Positions 1-5,589 of a stretch of DNA of 6,481 bases are shown here, in pieces. Each line of letters starts with the position of its first letter. The first letter of the stretch is position 1. The DNA comes from Bacteroidetes bacterium UBA5543 (GTDB lineage: Bacteria; Bacteroidota; Bacteroidia; Chitinophagales; Chitinophagaceae). The DNA is taken from NCBI GenBank assembly GCA_002423665.1, contig DINJ01000152.1:6600-13080 (forward strand), written 5' to 3'. A model generated the notes under the pieces. It did not search any database. It saw only the letters and a program-made list of their open reading frames with translations, and was not told where the DNA came from. A program made the translations under genes and the position numbers.

Positions 1-557
1 ACCCACTCATTTTCCCCGAGGAAATAACCTGCAAGTATCATGCTGGTTACCCATAACACGCAACCGATATAGTTGTATAAAATAAATGTTTTTCTATCCA
101 TTTTCACAATACCGGCTACAATTGGAGCGAACGTACGTACGATTGGCAGAAACCTGGCAAGGATAATAGCAGCACCACCACGCTTGTCGTAAAACTCCTT
201 TGCCTGCAATATATGTTTTCGTTTAAAAAGGAATGTATCCCGTTTCTCAAAAAGCAATGGCCCGGTCTTTCGCCCAAACCAATAACCAACTGCGTTACCT
301 ATAACACCGGCAAAAATGATCAACACGATCCAGTACAAAAGATTAAGAAAGTCGTTGCCAAACGGATTCTGAGAGTTGGCAATCATCAGGCCTGTAACAA
401 ATAACAAAGAGTCGCCGGGTAAGAAAAAGCCGACAAACAAACCTGTTTCGGCAAAAATGATAAAGGCAACCAGGTACAATCCACCATACTGAGTAACAAA
501 AGCCGCCAGTTTTTCGGCATCCATCAACTCTTTGAAAATTTCTATAAGGTCCTGCAT
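1..557 (-). CDS. DedA family integral membrane protein (C-terminus outside window)
   Basis: I translated this from the ATG at 557 on the minus strand; about 185 codons are inside the window and the reading frame is still open at the left edge, so the C-terminus is missing. Family hallmarks are visible: FAETGLFVGFFLPGDS at about residues 35-50, a GNAVGYWFGRKTGP stretch at 87-100, and the arginine/proline motif RFLPIVRTFAPIVAG at 135-149, followed by a hydrophobic segment with YNYIGCVLW. Several strongly hydrophobic stretches (about 27-60, 73-92, 129-150 and 157-180) fit an inner-membrane protein. Members of the DedA superfamily are linked to membrane homeostasis, and some act as undecaprenyl-phosphate or phospholipid flippases; the substrate of this one cannot be read from the sequence. 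It lies 59 bases downstream of the desulfhydrase-like gene on the same strand and may be the last gene of that run or have its own promoter. Confidence 0.93.
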   Translation of the reverse strand, partial: MQDLIEIFKELMDAEKLAAFVTQYGGLYLVAFIIFAETGLFVGFFLPGDSLLFVTGLMIANSQNPFGNDFLNLLYWIVLIIFAGVIGNAVGYWFGRKTGPLLFEKRDTFLFKRKHILQAKEFYDKRGGAAIILARFLPIVRTFAPIVAGIVKMDRKTFILYNYIGCVLWVTSMILAGYFLGENEW

Positions 558-616
558 GTGTATCAATTAGCGCGTGAAAATAGGCATTTTAGCGCAATAA
601 TGCAGCTAAGGTTCGG

Positions 617-1513
617 TCAATATTCCAGCCTGTCCTTCAATGAGGTGTTGCCTTGCAGGCCACCCGTATGTATACATAATATACGGGCTCCGGGCTGGTA
701 TAACCCACCCTGTATTCGTTGCCTTATGCCATACATCATTTTAGCAGTGTACACCATATCCAGCGATATATTATTTTCTTTATAAAACTCATTCATAAAC
801 AGGACCAGTTCTTCAGTATGCTTCCCGAATCCTCCGAAATGCCAGTCGTCAAAAATCGTAAAGTTTCTCCTGTCTGTATACCTGCTTATCTCTTCCTGCA
901 GGTATTTTCCTCCTTTCATAGGTGCAAATCCTAAAATCCTGACATTATCCCCAACTCCATCTACTACACCACATAATGTAGAGCCGGTACCTACCGATAC
1001 AGCCACATGTGTGTACCGTTCCGGTATCAACCCTGCAATCTCTTTTGCACCTTTTCGCCCGTATTCGTTAGCGCCCCCTTCGGGTATAAACATTGGATTG
1101 TTGAATCGGACTGATAACTCAGCTAACCAGTCATTGTCATATTTACGGGCGTAGTCTTCATGGCTTACAAATACCGGTTGCATCCCATTATCTATACAGA
1201 ACCTGAGCGTAGGGGTCAGTTCTTTTTCGGCATAGGTTCCTTTAATAACGCCGATTGATTTAAGGCCTGATATATTTGCCATAGCGGCAGTTGCTGCCAG
1301 GTGGTTGGAATACGCACCTCCGAAAGTCAATATTGAATTTATACCATGGTCTCGGCAGAATGCAATGTTGTATTTCAGCTTATACCATTTGTTGCCCGAT
1401 ACATGTTGATGTATAACATCCAGGCGAAGCATAGCTACTTCAGCAACTTTCCCATGATACCAGTCACGTGAAAGTTCCTGTATATACGGCTCCTGGTCAG
1501 GGGTTATATCCAT
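617..1513 (-). CDS. PLP-dependent ACC deaminase / D-cysteine desulfhydrase family protein
   Basis: This is a 298-residue fold-type II pyridoxal-phosphate enzyme of the cytoplasm. The PLP lysine motif is SGNKWYKLKYN, with K42 as the expected Schiff-base lysine. GGAYSNH at 65-71 corresponds to the family's GG-Q-SNH substrate loop, with Ala-Tyr in place of the more usual Ile-Gln type residues. VGTGST at 174-179 is the phosphate-binding loop, and HTGGLQG at 282-288 is the C-terminal cofactor motif. Family members open ACC or release H2S, pyruvate and ammonia from D-cysteine; motifs alone do not settle which, and Bacteroidota homologues are often annotated generically. The length is somewhat short compared with about 325-340 residues for characterised enzymes. 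The ATG at 1513 overlaps the 3' end of era by 17 bases, and the next internal Met is residue 28, too close to the fold core to be a good start. Translational coupling to era is likely. Confidence 0.9.
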   Translation of the reverse strand: MDITPDQEPYIQELSRDWYHGKVAEVAMLRLDVIHQHVSGNKWYKLKYNIAFCRDHGINSILTFGGAYSNHLAATAAMANISGLKSIGVIKGTYAEKELTPTLRFCIDNGMQPVFVSHEDYARKYDNDWLAELSVRFNNPMFIPEGGANEYGRKGAKEIAGLIPERYTHVAVSVGTGSTLCGVVDGVGDNVRILGFAPMKGGKYLQEEISRYTDRRNFTIFDDWHFGGFGKHTEELVLFMNEFYKENNISLDMVYTAKMMYGIRQRIQGGLYQPGARILCIHTGGLQGNTSLKDRLEY

Positions 1514-2387
1514 ATTCCTTCAGGTAATTTTCATTATCCCTCCATTTGGGCCTTACTTTCACAAACAGTTCAAGGTGTACCTTACCCTGCACAAATTCCT
1601 CTATAGCTTTTCGCGCGTTGATACCCAGTTGTTTTATCATACTACCCTTCTTGCCTATCATTATTATCTTCTGTGTTTCGCGGCTGACTATTATTGTGGC
1701 CTTAATAACAATAAGGGCAGTTTTCTCCTCAAATGCATCTATTATCACCGCAGTATGATACGGTATTTCTTCATGGTATAATTCATATATCTGCTGCCTG
1801 ATGAGCTCGCTGACGAAGAAACGTACCGGCCGGTCAGACATGCTGTCGTCAGGATAATAGGGGAACCCTTCGGGCAGGTGAGTAAGTACAACGGGTAATA
1901 TCTTATCTATACCCGTATTGTTTCTGGCGGAAACAGGTAATATCGTCCAATTGGGGTACTTACCCTCAAACTGTTTTTTGTGTTCGGTTATTTCAGCTTC
2001 ATTTTTCAGCAGGTCAGTTTTATTCAGTAGCAATACAACAGGTACTTTAAGATTAAGCGAACTCGCTATTGCTTCAAAATTTTCGATGGGCTCGGTAATA
2101 TCGTGCATCAGTATTGCCACATCAGCATCTTCCAGTGCCGACTTGAGTTGCGCCATCATCTTCTGATGCAGTTTATACTTGGGTTCCAATATCACACCCG
2201 GAGTATCGGAAAAAACTACCTGGTAATTTTCATCGTTTAATATACCCACTATTCTGTGCCTTGTTGTCTGCACTTTGGCTGATGTTATAACCAACTGTTC
2301 GCCCAGCAAAGCATTGAGCAGCGTGGATTTACCAGCATTGGGTGCGCCGAAAATATTGACAAAACCTGATTTAAACTCTTCACTCAT
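1497..2387 (-). CDS. era: GTPase Era, ribosome small-subunit assembly factor
   Basis: The 296-residue product has the full Era architecture: an N-terminal Ras-like GTPase and a C-terminal KH RNA-binding domain. Visible motifs are G1 GAPNAGKS (14-21), G2 threonine region VQTTRHR (39-45), G3 DTPG (61-64), G4 NKTD (122-125) and G5 SAR (153-155). The KH GxxG loop is GKKG at 245-248, within IIMIGKKGSMIK, and the family's C-terminal W-R-(x)n-L-K-x-x-G-Y tail is at 282-294. Era binds the 3' end of 16S rRNA and helps 30S maturation. The start at 2387 gives the usual short leader before the first beta strand; there is no clear Shine-Dalgarno sequence, as is normal for Bacteroidota. It is divergent from the initiator tRNA, with 108 bases between them, and heads a minus-strand run with the downstream PLP enzyme. 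I saw no convincing promoter for it. Confidence 0.98.
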   Translation of the reverse strand: MSEEFKSGFVNIFGAPNAGKSTLLNALLGEQLVITSAKVQTTRHRIVGILNDENYQVVFSDTPGVILEPKYKLHQKMMAQLKSALEDADVAILMHDITEPIENFEAIASSLNLKVPVVLLLNKTDLLKNEAEITEHKKQFEGKYPNWTILPVSARNNTGIDKILPVVLTHLPEGFPYYPDDSMSDRPVRFFVSELIRQQIYELYHEEIPYHTAVIIDAFEEKTALIVIKATIIVSRETQKIIMIGKKGSMIKQLGINARKAIEEFVQGKVHLELFVKVRPKWRDNENYLKEYGYNP

Positions 2388-2452
2388 ACAGTTTGTAAAA
2401 GTAATACGATAATAACCAATAAGATGAAATTTGTTAAATAAAGCAACTATTG

Positions 2453-2484
2453 TTTGTTTATTGTCAGTATCTATCCTATCTTTG
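2453..2484 (+). promoter_or_regulatory. Bacteroidota-type promoter for tRNA-fMet
   Basis: TTTG at 2453-2456 and TATCTTTG at 2477-2484 match the Bacteroidota primary-sigma consensus TTTG / TAnnTTTG with a 20-base spacer. Transcription would begin at about 2490, only a few bases before the tRNA 5' end at 2496. The match is exact at every specified position, and it is the clearest promoter in the window. Confidence 0.82.
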
Positions 2485-2495
2485 CACCCTCACAG

Positions 2496-2601
<106 letters not shown>

Positions 2602-2604
2602 GTC

Positions 2605-2880
2605 ATGACATATACTGTCTACATACTATACTCAAAGCTACATGATACTATCTATGTCGGTTATACTTCTAATTTAATTAACAGGTTTGCCTCTCACAAT
2701 AAACTCGGCAGAGACTGGACAAAACGATACAGGCCATGGATAGTTATATACTGCGCATGCTTTGACGATAAAGCCGATGCCTTAAAAAGAGAAAAGGAGT
2801 TAAAGTCTGGGCAAGGGAGGCAGTGGATCAGGAAAGCCATCCATGAACAACTACCTGTTTACGGGTATATTTTTATATAA
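2605..2880 (+). CDS. small GIY-YIG domain nuclease-like protein
   Basis: The 91-residue product is a stand-alone GIY-YIG domain of the UvrC-N/YhbQ-like type. The GIY strand is VYI (5-7), the YIG strand is YVG (17-19) in IYVGYTSNL, the catalytic-helix arginine is R27 with H31 (NRFASHN), and the metal-binding glutamate is expected at E63 in ALKREKELKSG (59-69). So the usual active-site positions appear to be present. The family contains homing endonucleases, repair nucleases and many small proteins of unknown role; no specificity domain is attached here, so its target is unknown. The tail after about residue 82 (LPVYGYIFI) is hydrophobic and looks non-family. The ATG lies three bases after the T-tract of the tRNA terminator, with no room for a Shine-Dalgarno sequence or its own promoter. 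The frame is open upstream only to a TAA at 2569. The stop codon abuts a degenerate tRNA-fMet fragment. Confidence 0.9.
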   Translation: MTYTVYILYSKLHDTIYVGYTSNLINRFASHNKLGRDWTKRYRPWIVIYCACFDDKADALKREKELKSGQGRQWIRKAIHEQLPVYGYIFI

Positions 2881-2938
2881 AGCTCCTCGCGCTCATATCC
2901 GCCTGAGGCGGACACAGGTTCGATCCCTGTCCTCGCTA
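2881..2938 (+). pseudogene. tRNA-fMet remnant lacking its 5' part
   Basis: Directly after the GIY-YIG stop codon, 2881-2900 matches tRNA-fMet 2515-2534 at 17 of 20 bases (3' D stem, 5' anticodon stem, loop with CAT, start of the 3' anticodon stem). Bases 2913-2938 then match its T arm and acceptor 3' strand perfectly. Between them, seven tRNA bases are replaced by twelve that complete the palindrome TCCGCCTGAGGCGGA. There is no 5' acceptor strand or 5' D-stem half, and the anticodon stem cannot form in its normal way, so this cannot be a working tRNA. It shows that the duplication originally covered more of the tRNA than the 60 perfect bases. Confidence 0.8.
2898..2912. repeat. 15-base palindrome TCCGCC-TGA-GGCGGA
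   Basis: A perfect 6-bp inverted repeat with a 3-base loop. It ends exactly one base before the perfect 60-bp direct repeat begins. It replaces the tRNA region between the anticodon loop and the T arm in the remnant. It could be the boundary of a cassette, a recognition site or a short dispersed repeat; only one copy is visible here. Confidence 0.75.
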
Positions 2939-2972
2939 CTAAATTCAGAAAGCCCCTTATTGGGGCTTTTTT
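2913..2972 (+). repeat. 60-bp direct repeat, copy 2
   Basis: This is identical to 2542-2601 at all 60 positions. It contains the T arm and acceptor 3' strand of tRNA-fMet, the linker and the terminator hairpin. It differs from copy 1 only beyond its ends: upstream sequence is the palindrome rather than an intact tRNA, and downstream the T-tract is two bases longer. Confidence 0.97.
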
Positions 2973-2974
2973 TT
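2949..2974 (+). terminator. duplicated Rho-independent terminator after the GIY-YIG gene
   Basis: This is the second copy of the AAAGCCCC/GGGGCTTT hairpin, here followed by eight T residues. It would end any transcript that reads through the first terminator into the GIY-YIG gene, and it isolates the lipoprotein gene at 3098 from the tRNA unit. Confidence 0.88.
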
Positions 2975-3055
2975 ATTTGCTTTGTTTTATACCCATACCT
3001 CATTACCAAACTCTATATTTTCTTAACCATTAGCAATCAAATAACAAAAAAAACA

Positions 3056-3069
3056 TAGGTATTTACCTA
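3056..3069. promoter_or_regulatory. dyad TAGGTA-TT-TACCTA upstream of the lipoprotein gene
   Basis: A perfect 6-bp inverted repeat with a 2-base spacer ends 28 bases before the ATG at 3098, inside an AT-rich intergenic stretch (2975-3097). The position would suit an operator near a promoter, but I found no convincing -33/-7 pair around it, and a short AT-rich dyad can occur by chance. Confidence 0.25.
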
Positions 3070-3097
3070 AATTGCACTGTCAATTAAGGCAAAGAAC

Positions 3098-3562
3098 ATG
3101 AAAAGCACACTACTCATATTACTAACAACTGTACTGGCAGCTGCGGCATGCAATACCAACAACGTACGTGGTGACCTGAAGAACCGCCGTGAAATACTGC
3201 AGTCAACCAACTGGAAACTGGAGAGTGCTACTGCCAACGGAGGCGGCACATCATTTCCTAAATGCCAGGACGATAATTATTACAACTTTGAACCTGGTGG
3301 GACCGGCAGGTATGAAGAGGGGCTTGACAACTGCCTGGACAGTACCGGCACAGGTAATGCTCCTACTTATACCCCATTTATCTGGCAAATGACCGGAGAC
3401 CTTCGTTATATCTACATTATGAATTACGGAGGCGACCCTGAAAAAAGGCTGGAATGGCAGGTAATAGATATGAACTTTGACGAACTGCTTGTGCGCCAAA
3501 TGCTGATAGTAGATGGTATAGATGTGCGTTTGGACATGAGATATAAAGCCATCCCTAAATAA
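3098..3562 (+). CDS. lipocalin-like lipoprotein of unknown function
   Basis: The 154-residue product begins with a lipoprotein signal peptide: Lys2, a hydrophobic core (LLILLTTVLAAAA) and lipobox AAAC, with C18 as the lipidated cysteine. The mature part carries a lipocalin-like pattern common in Bacteroidota: NWKLES near 38-43, a cysteine with acidic residues (KCQDDNYYNF, C56), a glycine-rich turn (GGTGRYEEG), a second cysteine C79 and then strands ending in DMRYKA. C56 and C79 may form a disulfide. Proteins of this pattern are predicted small beta-barrels tethered to the cell envelope; their ligands are mostly unknown. The start is supported by the signal peptide. AAGG at 3086-3089 is a weak ribosome-binding candidate. 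A terminator follows at 3601, so the gene is probably monocistronic. Confidence 0.85.
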   Translation: MKSTLLILLTTVLAAAACNTNNVRGDLKNRREILQSTNWKLESATANGGGTSFPKCQDDNYYNFEPGGTGRYEEGLDNCLDSTGTGNAPTYTPFIWQMTGDLRYIYIMNYGGDPEKRLEWQVIDMNFDELLVRQMLIVDGIDVRLDMRYKAIPK

Positions 3563-3600
3563 TTCATAATTAACTCAATATCAAACACTTACACAAGAAA

Positions 3601-3644
3601 CAAACACTTCTGTCAAATTTAACAGCAGGGGTGTTTGCTTTTTT
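3601..3644 (+). terminator. Rho-independent terminator after the lipocalin-like gene
   Basis: CAAACACTTCTG (3601-3612) pairs with CAGGGGTGTTTG (3626-3637), including two T-G wobbles, across a 13-base loop. CTTTTTT follows at 3638-3644. The stem is long and followed by a U-run 38 bases after the stop codon, so it reads as the end of the 3098 transcript. Confidence 0.8.
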
Positions 3645-3664
3645 GGCATAATTGTATAATATTG
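3634..3664 (+). promoter_or_regulatory. candidate Bacteroidota promoter for the NlpC/P60 gene
   Basis: TTTG at 3634-3637 and TAATATTG at 3657-3664 match TTTG / TAnnTTTG with one mismatch and a 19-base spacer. The TTTG is the last part of the terminator stem, so the two elements overlap. Predicted initiation near 3670 would leave a leader of only about 7 bases before the ATG at 3677, or about 16 before the alternative ATG at 3686. Confidence 0.5.
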
Positions 3665-3676
3665 CAGTAATACAAC

Positions 3677-4357
3677 ATGAGGATAATGGGCAAAACCTTG
3701 TGCAAATTCACAACTGCGTTTCTTGGTATTATTGCATTATTGGCTTCGAGCTGCAACAGCAGCGAGGAATTGTTGTATCCCCAATCTTCTAAATTAGTTC
3801 ACAGAAAAGGTAATATCCAGTTTATTGAAGATATGGATATGTCACCATCTGCCTCAAAACAGATAAAGGTAATTGCCGGAGATAAAAATCCTTCAACTCC
3901 CCCGGTGTTGTCTGACGAACTGACTCAGAAGTATGCTACTATGATTGGACTGATGCCTAAATCAATGTCCAACTACATACTCTACAAGTTTATCGATGAC
4001 TGGTATGGTGTAAAATATACTTACGGCGGAACGGACAAATCCGGTATAGATTGCTCTGCTTTTGTACAAAAACTGTATGAAGAAGTATTCTGCACCGAAC
4101 TGGTACGTACCGCCCGCGACCAGTTTCACTCCTGCCGCATGATATGGGATATTGACAACCTGATAGAGGGCGACCTGGTATTCTTCCGCACCCGTGGCAA
4201 GAGGATATCTCATGTCGGCATATACCTGGCAAATAATTTCTTCGTACATGCGTCTTCTACAGGCGGTGTCATGATCAGCAACCTGACTGAAGGCTATTGG
4301 TCAAAAAGGTTTGCAGGTGCAGGCAAAATCGCTAAGGGCGAAAAACAACTGCTGTAA
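3677..4357 (+). CDS. NlpC/P60 family lipoprotein, predicted peptidoglycan endopeptidase
   Basis: The 226-residue product has a signal peptide (basic start, FLGIIALLASS) with a lipobox-like LASSC and C26 as the likely lipidated residue. An extended linker runs to about residue 100. The NlpC/P60 domain follows: WYGVKYTYGGTDKSGIDCSAFV holds the nucleophile C126, ISHVGIYL the catalytic H179, and FFVHASST the third polar residue H191. The conserved EGDLVFF is at 164-170. The triad is complete, so an active Spr/NlpC-like endopeptidase that cuts stem peptides is expected, anchored to a membrane. NSSEE after the cysteine includes two acidic residues, which might favour surface display in Bacteroidota; that is speculative. 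ATG at 3686 (MGKTLCKF) is an equally plausible start that keeps the signal peptide. The gene converges on the flavoprotein gene, 17 bases away. Confidence 0.93.
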   Translation: MRIMGKTLCKFTTAFLGIIALLASSCNSSEELLYPQSSKLVHRKGNIQFIEDMDMSPSASKQIKVIAGDKNPSTPPVLSDELTQKYATMIGLMPKSMSNYILYKFIDDWYGVKYTYGGTDKSGIDCSAFVQKLYEEVFCTELVRTARDQFHSCRMIWDIDNLIEGDLVFFRTRGKRISHVGIYLANNFFVHASSTGGVMISNLTEGYWSKRFAGAGKIAKGEKQLL

Positions 4358-4374
4358 TCTCCTACTGGATTATC

Positions 4375-5589
4375 TTATGATTGTAACATGCTGTTGGCAG
4401 CAATGTACGCACTGCTCCATGCATGCTGAAAATTAAATCCGCCTGTAATACCATCTATATCCAGTATCTCACCTGCAAAATACAAGCCCGGCACTACCCT
4501 GCTTTCCATAGTTTGCGGGTTTACTTCTGCAAGTGTTATACCTCCGCTGGTTACAAACTCTTCCTTGAACGTTGTTTTGCCCTGTATATGGTATTCATCG
4601 GCTATAAGTGTCTGCACTAGTTTATTCTGTGCCTTCGCAGGCATCTCGCCCCATTTCACACTTTCTTCTATGCCGCATTGCTTTAGCATATATTCCCACA
4701 GGCGGCGGGGCAGGCCAAAGGGATTTTTATGATGCATGTACTGTTTGCCCATGTCTTGTCTCAGTCCCACAAATTGCTCCCTGACATCCTGTTCAGTAAT
4801 CTCCCCTAACCAATTCACCAGTATTTTGAAATCGTACCACCGGTCGTGCAACTCGCGGGCACCCCAAGCCGAACAACGTAAAACCACAGGCCCGCTCAAT
4901 CCCCAGTGTGTTATCAGCAATGGCCCTTTTTCAGATATTTTGGTTCCCTGTATTCTCACGCCAGCTTCTTCTACACTCAACCCCATCAATTCCGTAATAG
5001 GATGTTTAGGCATATTGAATGTAAACAATGACGGAACAGGTTCCTGTATGGTATGTCCTGTTTCTTTCAACCAACTAAACTGCTCAGTTTTGGGGAAACC
5101 ACCACAGGCAATCAAAACTTTATCGGCGGAATAGATACTCTCATCAGCAAAGTGTAGTATCAATTGTTCACCAGAACGTTCAATTCTTTTAACAGCCTTG
5201 CCATATCTCACTTGTACTTTATTTTGTTGTAATTGCTGCCATATACAATCTACAATTGTTTGCGACTCATCGGTTACAGGAAACATCCTACCATCATCTT
5301 CGGTTTTAAGTTCTACACCTCTCTGCTGAAACCAATCAATAGTATGCTGCGGAGTAAATTCGTACAGTGTCTTTCGCAGGAACCTTTGTCCACGCGGATA
5401 TTTTTTAAGTAACTCAGGTATATCAAAGCAAGCATGGGTTACATTGCACCTGCCACCACCGGAAACCTTAACTTTCTGCATCACCTTGTTGCTCTTCTCA
5501 AACACCACCACTTCCCTGCCCGGTGCATAGGGTATGTTAGCCGCAGCAAAGCACCCTGCCGCACCTGCACCAATAATCGCTATCCGCAT
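4375..5589 (-). CDS. HI0933/YhiN family FAD-dependent flavoprotein (BaiN-like)
   Basis: The 404-residue product is a full-length member of this family of predicted NAD(P)/FAD oxidoreductases. The Rossmann FAD motif is IIGAGAAG (5-12), with the ribose-binding acidic residue E31 in VVFEKS. The family signature SGGGRCNVTH is at 43-52, GRMFP at 100-104 and ACGGFPKT at 161-168. The C-terminal FAD-binding motif FAGEILDIDGITGGFNFQ lies in the last 35 residues. The physiological substrate of most members is unknown; a gut clostridial relative acts on bile-acid intermediates, which should not be transferred here. The ATG shares its A with the TGA stop of the upstream maeB-type gene (TGATG), which implies coupled translation. 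It ends 17 bases from the convergent NlpC/P60 gene, with no terminator hairpin visible between them. Confidence 0.93.
   Translation of the reverse strand: MRIAIIGAGAAGCFAAANIPYAPGREVVVFEKSNKVMQKVKVSGGGRCNVTHACFDIPELLKKYPRGQRFLRKTLYEFTPQHTIDWFQQRGVELKTEDDGRMFPVTDESQTIVDCIWQQLQQNKVQVRYGKAVKRIERSGEQLILHFADESIYSADKVLIACGGFPKTEQFSWLKETGHTIQEPVPSLFTFNMPKHPITELMGLSVEEAGVRIQGTKISEKGPLLITHWGLSGPVVLRCSAWGARELHDRWYDFKILVNWLGEITEQDVREQFVGLRQDMGKQYMHHKNPFGLPRRLWEYMLKQCGIEESVKWGEMPAKAQNKLVQTLIADEYHIQGKTTFKEEFVTSGGITLAEVNPQTMESRVVPGLYFAGEILDIDGITGGFNFQHAWSSAYIAANSMLQS

Noticed and set aside
2388..2452. Promoter for era on the minus strand
   Set aside because: I looked for TTTG / TAnnTTTG on the reverse strand and found only partial matches with poor spacing.
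2881..2938. A second functional tRNA gene
   Set aside because: It lacks the 5' acceptor strand and 5' D-stem half, and the 3' anticodon-stem region is replaced by a palindrome. Only the T arm and 3' acceptor strand remain.
2843..3058. Open frame running from the end of the GIY-YIG gene through the tRNA remnant
   Set aside because: It is a translation of the nuclease 3' end, tRNA remnant and terminator in another frame; composition is low-complexity and no family is recognisable.
3962..4249. Minus-strand open frames opposite the NlpC/P60 gene
   Set aside because: They are antisense to a gene with a complete catalytic triad and show no recognisable domain.
4358..4374. Bidirectional terminator between the convergent genes
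   Set aside because: The 17-base gap has no inverted repeat or T-run.
4736..5134. Plus-strand 132-residue open frame
   Set aside because: It lies antisense within the HI0933-type flavoprotein, whose conserved motifs account for the sequence.
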